This document shows positions 1 to 5,852 of a stretch of DNA of 6,038 nt, one piece after another. The notes below the pieces were generated by a model. That model was not told the origin of the DNA. It did no database searches and saw only the letters and a list, made by a program, of their open reading frames with translations. Origin of the DNA: DAOVGU01 sp030637775 [NCBI: bacterium] (lineage in GTDB: Bacteria > Ratteibacteria > UBA8468). The stretch covers positions 1 through 6,038 of the forward strand of contig DAOWFY010000010.1 in the NCBI GenBank assembly GCA_030637775.1, written 5' to 3'. The stretch's first letter is position 1. Each line of letters begins with the position of its first letter. The position numbers and the translations under genes are program-made.

Positions 1-1
1 A

Positions 2-448
2 ATGGGAAGAATTTTTATGGAGCCCTTGGAATGCCCCTTTCGCATTGGGAAGGAGGAGATAAAAAAAGTCTCAAAAAGCACAAAAAATATTATTGTTGAC
101 ATCCATGCCGAAGCAACTTCGGAGAAGATCGCTCTTGGTTATTTCTTAGATGGAAAGGTTAGTGCGGTCATTGGGACCCACACCCATGTGCAAACGGCAG
201 ATGAAAAAATTCTTCCCAAAGGGACCGCCTATATTACCGATATCGGTATGACCGGCTCAGCTAATTCTGTTCTTGGTAGAGAAGTAGAGCCGATTATCAA
301 GAGATTTCTTACCGGATTGCCAACACACTTTGACGTCGCTAAGGAAAATCCTGTCCTCTCGGGAGTGATTCTTCAGATTAATCCAGAAACCGGCAAAACA
401 ACCAAAATTCAACGAATCGCCTACTATAGCCGTCCAAACTCCTCCTGA
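2..448 (+). CDS. ymdB: YmdB-family metallophosphoesterase (2',3'-cyclic nucleotide phosphodiesterase), 5'-truncated by window edge
   Basis: This is the C-terminal 148 residues of a protein usually about 260 residues long. The first ATG at position 2 is an internal methionine (family pattern N-L-x-GRxFM), so the true start lies left of the window. The sequence shows the last three metal ligands of the family: a histidine in VDIHAEATSEK (fragment residue 35) and two in GTHTHVQTAD (residues 60 and 62). Their spacing matches the dinuclear metal site of characterised YmdB proteins. IGMTGSANSVLG, also typical of the family, follows. Known members are cytoplasmic phosphodiesterases acting on 2',3'-cyclic nucleotides and, in Bacillus, affecting biofilm formation and motility. 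The gene often sits downstream of rny (RNase Y), which could lie just outside the window. It runs 25 bases into the 3' end of the convergent HKD lipoprotein gene, with no hairpin terminator visible between them. Family assignment is firm; the physiological role here is inferred. Confidence 0.9.
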   Translation: MGRIFMEPLECPFRIGKEEIKKVSKSTKNIIVDIHAEATSEKIALGYFLDGKVSAVIGTHTHVQTADEKILPKGTAYITDIGMTGSANSVLGREVEPIIKRFLTGLPTHFDVAKENPVLSGVILQINPETGKTTKIQRIAYYSRPNSS

Positions 449-1410
449 TAAATTTTACAAATTTCAGGTCTCTCCAGAATTAAGATATTCTCCTCACTTT
501 TCTCTTCCGCTGCCCGGGTAGGATTGTAGGAGCCGGTAATTAAAATTTTGCTGTCAATAATAAAAAATTTATGGTGTAAAAGATAAAAATTATTATCCCA
601 TTTTACATCCGCTTTAATATCCTTAAATAGCCAATACCGGCAATAAGGACTGAACCCTTCCCTCTCCATAATCCCCTTTATCTTTATTCCCTGATTGAAT
701 CTTTTTACCATTGCATTGGCAATCCTTCTATTGGTGAAGGTAAAGGTAGCAAAACAGATACCCTCTTTTGCCTGGCTTAATCTCTTAATAATTGCCTCCT
801 CGCAGCCGCCATTCGGTGAGAAGTAAGTTTCAATCTTTGTATCACCAATCTCAATGAAAGGGTAGGGCGGTTTTAAGGGAGAAAAATAATCTCCACCCCA
901 CATCCTCTCAAACTTTGCTTCAAAATTCTCTGCTAACTGAGAAGACTTAATGACGATGACATTATTATCGTCCCGATAAGCACTTCCAACAGTAATATTA
1001 AAAGAGCCGGTCCAGACTATTTGTCTGTCAATAATAATAAATTTATGGTGCATCAGTGCGTTTTTATCCTTATCAGATTTTATAGTCTTTTTTAGTTTCA
1101 GAAGCATTAGAAGATTTTGCGTCTGAATATTCCTCTCTAAGATCTGGTCATCCATAATGATCTTTATGTCAACCTTTCTTTTTTGGGCTTCTAAGAGCGC
1201 TCTTGCCACTGAGGCAAGAGCGATATCATAGCAGGCAAGATGAACACTTTTCTTACTTTTGTTGATAAGGGAGACTAATTCAGCGGGGATGTCAGTCTGG
1301 CTGGAAAAATAGACCTTTACATTGGCTATCTTATGAGGTTTCTCCAGACCTCTTTTAGAGCAGGAAGGAAAAAGAAGAAGAAAAATTAGCAGAAAAATAA
1401 TCTTTTTCAT
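424..1410 (-). CDS. Secreted lipoprotein-type phospholipase D-like protein with two HKD motifs
   Basis: This 328-residue protein belongs to the phospholipase D / HKD nuclease superfamily. It starts with a charged MKK, a hydrophobic stretch (residues 4-15) and a cysteine at 17 in LFPSC. That looks like a lipoprotein signal with a slightly non-standard lipobox, so a membrane-anchored extracytoplasmic protein is likely. Two complete HxK(x4)D motifs are present: H121/K123/D128 followed by GSFN (135-138), and H279/K281/D286 followed by GSYN (293-296). A single chain with both halves should form one active site across the two repeats. Known relatives include cardiolipin synthases, phospholipases and Nuc-type endonucleases; the substrate cannot be read from the sequence. 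At 328 residues, with no multi-spanning membrane region, it is smaller than typical cardiolipin synthases. The ATG at 1410 is preceded by a very short leader downstream of a strong promoter and has no good Shine-Dalgarno. Its 3' end overlaps ymdB tail-to-tail. Confidence 0.9.
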   Translation of the reverse strand: MKKIIFLLIFLLLFPSCSKRGLEKPHKIANVKVYFSSQTDIPAELVSLINKSKKSVHLACYDIALASVARALLEAQKRKVDIKIIMDDQILERNIQTQNLLMLLKLKKTIKSDKDKNALMHHKFIIIDRQIVWTGSFNITVGSAYRDDNNVIVIKSSQLAENFEAKFERMWGGDYFSPLKPPYPFIEIGDTKIETYFSPNGGCEEAIIKRLSQAKEGICFATFTFTNRRIANAMVKRFNQGIKIKGIMEREGFSPYCRYWLFKDIKADVKWDNNFYLLHHKFFIIDSKILITGSYNPTRAAEEKSEENILILERPEICKIYQEEFGRL

Positions 1411-1422
1411 AATTCTTCAGAA

Positions 1423-1451
1423 ATTCTATCCTTTCCTTTCTTCGCTGTCAA
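1423..1451 (-). promoter_or_regulatory. Sigma70-type promoter for the HKD lipoprotein gene
   Basis: Read on the minus strand there is a perfect TTGACA (1446-1451), a 17-base spacer and TAGAAT (1423-1428). The expected transcription start is near 1416, which leaves only about 5-7 bases before the ATG at 1410. The mRNA would thus be leaderless or nearly so. The -35 box lies between the larA start codon and this gene, within about 10 bases of the larA -10 box on the other strand, so RNA polymerase probably cannot occupy both promoters at once. Confidence 0.75.
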
Positions 1452-1456
1452 CCTTA

Positions 1457-1465
1457 TGTTACAAT
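1457..1465 (+). promoter_or_regulatory. Extended -10 promoter for the larA operon
   Basis: TG at 1457-1458, one base, then TACAAT at 1460-1465 form an extended -10 element. The -35 region at 17-base spacing (1437-1442, TTTCTT) is poor, as is common with extended -10 promoters. The predicted start near 1472 is only about two bases from the larA ATG at 1474. This agrees with the lack of any Shine-Dalgarno there. It is a sequence prediction only. Confidence 0.5.
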
Positions 1466-1473
1466 AGAACAGA

Positions 1474-2760
1474 ATGAAAGTTCGACTTGATTATGACAGG
1501 GAAGGATTAAAGGTTGAAGTTCCAGATATAAATCTTGCCGGAATATTGCAACTACCAGATGTAAAGCCTGTGACTGATCTTGAGGAATCGCTTGAAATGG
1601 CTCTCCTCCATCCAATAGGGACTAAACCCTTACAGGAGTTGGCAAGAGGAAGAAAAAGCGTTTGTATTGTCATCTCTGATCCCACCAGACCAATGCCTAC
1701 TAAATTGATTCTACCTACAATCCTAAAACAATTAGAGAATGCCGGCATATCCAAGGGGAAGATTACTATCTTAATAGCAACCGGGCTTCACCGAGCTCCT
1801 GAAAGAGATGAATTATTTGAAATGTTAGGTCGGAAGATAGTCAATAATTATCGGATAATAAATCACAATGCCCGGGACAAAGAGCTTAAATTTTTAGGTT
1901 ATACCGAGAATAAAACACCCATTTTTATTAATAGTCATTATCTCAATGCAGAATTTAAAATAGTTACCGGTCTGATCGAACCACACTTTATGGCTGGCTA
2001 TTCCGGAGGAAGAAAAGGGATCTGTCCCGGCATCTCCGGATTGGAGACAACTAAAAAGACCCATTCGCCAGACTATTTAGAATCTCCTTATGCGGCAGCA
2101 GGTATTCTGAAAAATAACCCTTTCCATCAGGAAATTTTAGAGATTGCCAAGAAAGCAGGAGCGGATTTTTTGATTAACCTTATCTTAAACCGGGAAAGGG
2201 AAATTACCGGCATATTTGCAGGAGACTTAGAGAAGACCTGGCTAAAAGGGGTTAAGGAATTAGAAAAGGTTGTAAAGATAGCGGTGGGTAAGCCGGCAGA
2301 TATTGTGATTACTTCCGGTGGCGGCTATCCTCTGGATACTACCTTCTATCAATCAATAAAGGGAATGGTGACGGCGATGAATATCGTCAAAGATAAAGGT
2401 ACGGTAATTATTGCCAGTAATTGTAAGGGAGGTATCGGCAACAGGGAATTCGAAAATTTATTAAGGAAGACAAAGGATAGAGGAGAATTCTTAGCAAAGA
2501 TTAAGCAACCGCATTTCTTTATCATTGACCAATGGCAGATAGAGGAGATGTGTAAGGTTCTCCGGAAAGCTGAGATTATGTTTTACTCAGATAACCTAAA
2601 TAATGAAATTTTAAGAGAACTTATGGTTGCACCTATTGATTCGGTAGAGGAGGGGATTCAAAAGGCCTTGAAGAAACATGGAAAATCTGCTAAAATTATT
2701 GTTATTCCACAAGGACCTTACGTTATCCCTGTATTACAGAATAACTATATTGCAACATGA
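1474..2760 (+). CDS. larA: LarA-family nickel-pincer-dependent 2-hydroxyacid racemase/epimerase
   Basis: This 428-residue protein has the full length of LarA. The residues known from Lactobacillus plantarum LarA can be matched by motif: H106 in ATGLHRAP (His108), H171 in EPHFMAGYSGG (His174), K181 in GGRKGICPG (Lys184, covalent cofactor attachment), H197 in KKTHSPD (His200, nickel ligand), and Q293/K296 in FYQSIKG (Gln295/Lys298). DPTRPMP (69-75) corresponds to the phosphate-binding segment. All catalytic positions are kept, so an active enzyme carrying the nickel-pincer nucleotide is expected. LarA homologues interconvert stereoisomers of various 2-hydroxyacids, so lactate is only one possible substrate. 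The start is fixed by an in-frame TAG at 1465-1467 and by the conserved N-terminus; there is no Shine-Dalgarno. The cofactor-making genes larB, larC and larE are not in the window. The stop overlaps the next start as ATGA, indicating an operon with the URO-D-like gene and glycerate kinase. Confidence 0.93.
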   Translation: MKVRLDYDREGLKVEVPDINLAGILQLPDVKPVTDLEESLEMALLHPIGTKPLQELARGRKSVCIVISDPTRPMPTKLILPTILKQLENAGISKGKITILIATGLHRAPERDELFEMLGRKIVNNYRIINHNARDKELKFLGYTENKTPIFINSHYLNAEFKIVTGLIEPHFMAGYSGGRKGICPGISGLETTKKTHSPDYLESPYAAAGILKNNPFHQEILEIAKKAGADFLINLILNREREITGIFAGDLEKTWLKGVKELEKVVKIAVGKPADIVITSGGGYPLDTTFYQSIKGMVTAMNIVKDKGTVIIASNCKGGIGNREFENLLRKTKDRGEFLAKIKQPHFFIIDQWQIEEMCKVLRKAEIMFYSDNLNNEILRELMVAPIDSVEEGIQKALKKHGKSAKIIVIPQGPYVIPVLQNNYIAT

Positions 2761-3854
2761 ATTCGAAACAAAGAATCTTGACCGCTTTGAACAATGGACA
2801 GCCCGATAGGGTACCTATCTTTGAGCTTTTGATAGATGAGTCGAGTGTCGTCAAATTGGCCAAACTGCTAATAGCAAAGCCGATAGAAGTCAAGGCGGGA
2901 AAAACCAGATTTGGAGAAGAGAGTTTTCAAATTATGGACCTCTATTGTTCTATAATCAACGAATTAGAAATAGATGCGACAACCACTAACTTCTCGGTAG
3001 GTCTGGAAGCTATTAGCGAGGACCGTGGACGGGACAAATTTGGTACAGTTTATCTTCTCAGTCTGCATGGTGAACCTGTCCCTTTAGAAGGAGCCATAAA
3101 GGAACCTTCGGACATTAAGGGATTCGATATGGTATCCAAACTTAAGCCCGATGATTTTACTGGAGTTAAATATATAATTGATAAGGTAGGAAGAAATAAA
3201 GCTCATTTTACAAATATCCTTGACCCATTTAAATTAAGTTGGCGTCTACGGGGAGGTATGCAGAATTTGCTAATGGATTATGTGTTGAGACCCCAGCTGG
3301 TTCATGCTCTATCTCGTATCACCACAGATTTTGACTTGGCTGCTATTGACATCGCTACCAAAATAGGGGTCGACGTTATTACTATGCCTGGTGACCTGGC
3401 AGGTGAAGAAAATATCTTGATGTCTCCGGAACACTATCGGGAATATGTTAAACCTTATCATCAGGAAATAGTAAAGCATGCTCACGAAAAAGGCATAAAA
3501 ATAGTAAAGCACTCTGATGGAAATGTGTGGCCAATCCTCGACGATTTTATAGAGGTTGGATTTGATGGCATCCATCCTATTCAGCCTCAATGTATGGATA
3601 TTAAAGAAGTTAAAAAATATCTAACTGGGAAAGCTTGTGTTTTGGGAAATATTGACTGTCGTGACTTACTTCCCTTTGGTACGGAAGAAGAGGTAGAAAG
3701 AACTGTCAAGGAGACAATTAAAAAAGCGGCTCCGGGAGGTGGCTATATTATTAGCTCATCCAACTCAATTCATCCAAACTGCAAGCCAGAAAATTATATC
3801 GCGATGGTCAAAGCGGTTCATAAGTACGGAAAGTATCCGCTCCATATCAACTAA
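2757..3854 (+). CDS. Uroporphyrinogen decarboxylase (URO-D) superfamily protein, probable methyltransferase-like, substrate unknown
   Basis: This 365-residue protein has the URO-D/MtaA/CmuA fold signature. An N-terminal segment contains NGQPDRVPIFE (13-23); HSDGN (252-256) and GFDGIHPIQP (268-277) follow; then GNIDCRDLLPFG (297-308), GGGYIISSSNSIHP (327-340) and PENY (344-347). It lacks the N-terminal arginine-rich RxxRQAGRY motif of true HemE, and no haem genes are nearby, so it is unlikely to make coproporphyrinogen. In corrinoid methyltransferases of this fold zinc is held by an HxC motif; here the cysteine is replaced (H252-S-D254). Any metal site must therefore differ, or the reaction is something else. 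The start overlaps the larA stop by four bases (ATGA) with no Shine-Dalgarno, which suggests translational coupling. Its place between larA and glycerate kinase suggests a role in hydroxyacid or methoxylated-compound metabolism, but that is inference. Confidence 0.85.
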   Translation: MNSKQRILTALNNGQPDRVPIFELLIDESSVVKLAKLLIAKPIEVKAGKTRFGEESFQIMDLYCSIINELEIDATTTNFSVGLEAISEDRGRDKFGTVYLLSLHGEPVPLEGAIKEPSDIKGFDMVSKLKPDDFTGVKYIIDKVGRNKAHFTNILDPFKLSWRLRGGMQNLLMDYVLRPQLVHALSRITTDFDLAAIDIATKIGVDVITMPGDLAGEENILMSPEHYREYVKPYHQEIVKHAHEKGIKIVKHSDGNVWPILDDFIEVGFDGIHPIQPQCMDIKEVKKYLTGKACVLGNIDCRDLLPFGTEEEVERTVKETIKKAAPGGGYIISSSNSIHPNCKPENYIAMVKAVHKYGKYPLHIN

Positions 3855-3858
3855 GCGC

Positions 3859-3863
3859 GGAGG
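3859..3863 (+). promoter_or_regulatory. Shine-Dalgarno of the glycerate kinase gene
   Basis: GGAGG lies eight bases before the ATG at 3872, in the 17-base gap after the URO-D-like gene. It fixes the kinase start. It is the only textbook ribosome-binding site in the three-gene operon: larA looks leaderless, and the URO-D-like gene starts by ATGA overlap. Confidence 0.85.
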
Positions 3864-3871
3864 ATCTATAA

Positions 3872-5035
3872 ATGAAAATTATTATTGCTCCCGATTCCTT
3901 CAAGGGAACTTTATCGAGCATTGAGGTTGCAGATATAATTGAGGGAGGGATTAAAAAGGTTTTGCCCAGAGCAAAGATAAAGAAATTCCCTTTAGCCGAT
4001 GGAGGGGAGGGGACGGTAAAAGCACTGGTAAATGCTACCGGAGGAAGGATTGTTTATTGTGATGTGAATGACCCCTTAGGAAGAAAAATCAAAAGTTTCT
4101 TTGGCATTTTGGGGGATAAGAAAACCGCGGTCATTGAGATGGCATCTGCCTCAGGACTGCCCCTGCTTTCCCTAAAGGAAAGAAATCCTTTGCTTACCAC
4201 AACCTATGGGACAGGAGAGTTAATCAAAGCGGCACTTAATCGAGGCTGCCAAAAGATTATCATCGGAATCGGTGGCAGCGCCACCGTTGATGGAGGGGCA
4301 GGAATGGCTCAGGCCTTGGGGGCAAAACTGCTCGATGGAAAGAATAAGGAATTACCATTTGGTGGAGGGAGTTTAGGCAAATTAGCAAAGATTAACTTAT
4401 CTTCTTTTGACAAGAGAATCAAAAAAACAGAAGTTATTATTGCCTCCGATGTTACCAATCCTCTCTGCGGCAAGAGCGGAGCCGCTAAAATCTATGGACC
4501 ACAGAAGGGAGCAACGCCAAAGATGGTTACAATATTAGAGAAGAGTCTCTTTCATTATGCAAAGATAATTAAAAAGGATTTAAGGAGAGAGGTGCTTAAT
4601 CTTCCGGGAGCTGGAGCTGCGGGAGGGCTTGGTGCAGGACTTTCTGCTTTTCTTAATGCGAAGATGGAAAAGGGAGTAGAGTTGATCCTGAAGATAATGA
4701 AATTTGAAAAGTACTTAAAAAATACTGATTTTGTGATTACCGGAGAAGGCAAAATCGATGCTCAGGTAAAATATGGAAAGGCAATTTTAGGGGTAGCAAA
4801 ATTGGCAAAAAAATATAAGGTTCCGGTAATTGCCCTCTGCGGAACCATTACCGAGGAAGCCTACGACTTACATCGATACGGGATTTCTGTTCTGGAAAGT
4901 ATTATTTCCTCTCCGATGAATTTAGAAGAGGTAATGAAGAAAAATAGAGAGTTGTTAAAGAAAAAAGCCGGAGAATTAATCCGGCTTTTTTCCCTTTCTA
5001 AAAATCTTTCATTTATGGTCAAGCCGCACGATTGA
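3872..5035 (+). CDS. glxK: Glycerate 2-kinase, class II (GlxK/GarK family)
   Basis: This 387-residue protein matches the family length (about 380). Visible family motifs in order: APDSFKG (6-12), PLADGGEGT (40-48), GIGGSATVDGGAGMAQALG (132-150), SDVTNPLCG with YGPQKGA (192-214), PGAGAAGGLGAG (245-256) and DFVITGEGKID (286-296). The enzyme phosphorylates D-glycerate with ATP. Bacterial members of this class typically form 2-phosphoglycerate, feeding lower glycolysis. It is the last gene of the larA operon. The family-like C-terminus ends near AGELIRLF (366-373); the remaining 14 residues are unusual. They are encoded by the right arm and flank of a terminator hairpin and by sequence antisense to the 3' end of 23S rRNA, with the stop codon (5033-5035) inside the rRNA gene. 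The body shows no frameshift. The symbol glxK is used for the family; garK would fit equally. Confidence 0.93.
   Translation: MKIIIAPDSFKGTLSSIEVADIIEGGIKKVLPRAKIKKFPLADGGEGTVKALVNATGGRIVYCDVNDPLGRKIKSFFGILGDKKTAVIEMASASGLPLLSLKERNPLLTTTYGTGELIKAALNRGCQKIIIGIGGSATVDGGAGMAQALGAKLLDGKNKELPFGGGSLGKLAKINLSSFDKRIKKTEVIIASDVTNPLCGKSGAAKIYGPQKGATPKMVTILEKSLFHYAKIIKKDLRREVLNLPGAGAAGGLGAGLSAFLNAKMEKGVELILKIMKFEKYLKNTDFVITGEGKIDAQVKYGKAILGVAKLAKKYKVPVIALCGTITEEAYDLHRYGISVLESIISSPMNLEEVMKKNRELLKKKAGELIRLFSLSKNLSFMVKPHD
4961..4991. terminator. Bidirectional intrinsic terminator between glycerate kinase and 23S rRNA
   Basis: An 11-base arm AAAAAAGCCGG (4961-4971), a 9-base loop and the perfect complement CCGGCTTTTTT (4981-4991) give a GC-stem hairpin with a T-run on either strand. 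On the minus strand it lies about 23 bases beyond the predicted 23S 3' end, so it should end the rRNA transcript. On the plus strand it falls inside the last codons of the glycerate kinase gene, about 40 bases before its stop codon. There, coupled ribosomes may suppress it, or it may yield non-stop mRNA. Confidence 0.8.
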
Positions 5036-5148
5036 TTAGTACCAGTTAGCTCAACCCATTACTGGGCTTACACATCTGGCCTATCAACCAGGTAGTCTTC
5101 CTGGAATCTTTAGTCCCCTTTCGGGGAGGGATATCTTATCTTGGGGGT

Positions 5149-5181
<33 letters not shown>

Positions 5182-5314
5182 ATTCCGAACGTAGCTACCC
5201 AGCAATTGCTCCTGGCGGAACAGCTGGAACACCAGAGGTTCGTCCATCCCAATCCTCTCGTACTAGGGATAGCTTCCCTTCAAATATCCAACGCCCACAG
5301 CAGATAGAGACCGA

Positions 5315-5664
5315 CATTCTGTTACTTCATCTCCTATCAGAGACTTATAACCCCTTCTAGATTCAAGAAGGGGCGACTCCGCATTTCTGCGAAACTCTCA
5401 CGGTCGCCCGTGAGATCGGACTATATCTTTGCCCTTTCGGGCATCTGGCGTATAGTCTCTGGGGCCGCAGGAGGAAAATATCTCTTCTTTTGAAATATTC
5501 ATCTGGAATCTTCTTCCTGCTTGCCTGCTGATTATCCGCACACCTCCCATTTTTACTTGACATCATAGAGATATTTTATCTCTATTAACCTCATTTTGTC
5601 AAGTAGGGGGTGATTCTCGGATTTCCCAGCATATAGCCAAATTTATAGACAGCAACGGTCACTT
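5315..5664 (-). ncRNA. Group I self-splicing intron in 23S rRNA (helix 93, about E. coli 2604/2605), no ORF
   Basis: The 350-nt insert starts after the exon U at 5665 and ends with G at 5315. P1: exon GACAGU (5670-5665) pairs with GCUGUC (5653-5648), with the hallmark U-G at the splice site. P10: GACCG (5660-5656) pairs with CGGUC of the 3' exon (5313-5309). P3: AUUUGGC (5642-5636) with GCCAGAU (5449-5443). P4: UGCUG (5631-5627) with CAGCA (5530-5526). P5: AUCCG (5622-5618) with CGGAU (5538-5534). P6a: GCAGGA (5520-5515) with UCCUGC (5472-5467). P7: GACUAUA (5457-5451) with UAUAGUC (5425-5419), within the typical AAGAUAUAGUCC core. P8: GCCC-GAAA-GGGC (5442-5431). P9: eight pairs closed by GCGA (5415-5396); P9.1 with a GAAA loop (5391-5380); P9.2 with eight pairs (5373-5351). 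P3 runs straight into P8, so the P7.1/P7.2 of subgroup IA are missing. There is no P2 and no endonuclease gene. Splicing is predicted, not shown. Confidence 0.95.
5554..5605 (-). repeat. Long hairpin forming the P5 peripheral extension of the intron
   Basis: Within the intron, TACTTGACA (5605-5597) pairs perfectly with TGTCAAGTA (5562-5554). Inside it, TAGAGATA pairs with TATCTCTA around a 3-base loop (5584-5566). Outside it, CACCCCC and GGGAGGTG pair with one bulge. Together they form a long rod on P5, in the place of the stabilising P5abc-type domain of some group I introns. It holds no coding sequence. Confidence 0.8.
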
Positions 5665-5735
5665 ACTGTCTTACGACGTTCTAAACCCAGCTCACGTACC
5701 GCTTTAATGGGCGAACAGACCAACCCTTGGGACCT

Positions 5736-5781
<46 letters not shown>

Positions 5782-5807
5782 TGCCGTCGATATGAACTCT
5801 TGGGCAA

Positions 5808-5852
<45 letters not shown>

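Noticed and set aside
2757-3854. Annotation of the URO-D-like gene as hemE
   Set aside because: The N-terminal arginine motif of true uroporphyrinogen decarboxylase is missing, and the neighbours concern hydroxyacid metabolism.
3739-3924. Short frames overlapping the operon (3739-3924 plus; 1491-1754, 3309-3590 and 4555-4752 minus)
   Set aside because: All lie within strong, family-matched coding sequences in other frames and show no recognisable protein features.
4955-5035. Frameshift near the A-run as the cause of the odd glycerate kinase C-terminus
   Set aside because: Removing one A gives an early stop at TAA within GAATTAAT but loses the family-like AGELIRLF ending. The present frame fits the family up to about residue 373.
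5363-5566. A 67-codon minus-strand reading frame inside the intron, as a possible maturase or endonuclease
   Set aside because: It covers the P5, P6, P7, P8 and P9 structural elements, has no LAGLIDADG, HNH or GIY-YIG motif and no Shine-Dalgarno. The sequence is explained by ribozyme structure.
5573-5602. TTGACA, 18 bases, TAAAAT on the minus strand inside the intron, resembling a sigma70 promoter
   Set aside because: Both boxes lie in the base-paired arms of the P5 extension, and nothing downstream codes for protein. More likely a by-product of AT-rich stems, though not excluded without transcript mapping.
5315-5664. Insert as an RNase III-removed intervening sequence, an archaeal bulge-helix-bulge intron, or a group II intron
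   Set aside because: The P1 U-G wobble, P10, paired P3/P7/P8, the AAGAUAUAGUCC core and the terminal G are specific to group I. There is no group II domain V, and the site is not one of the usual 23S intervening-sequence helices.
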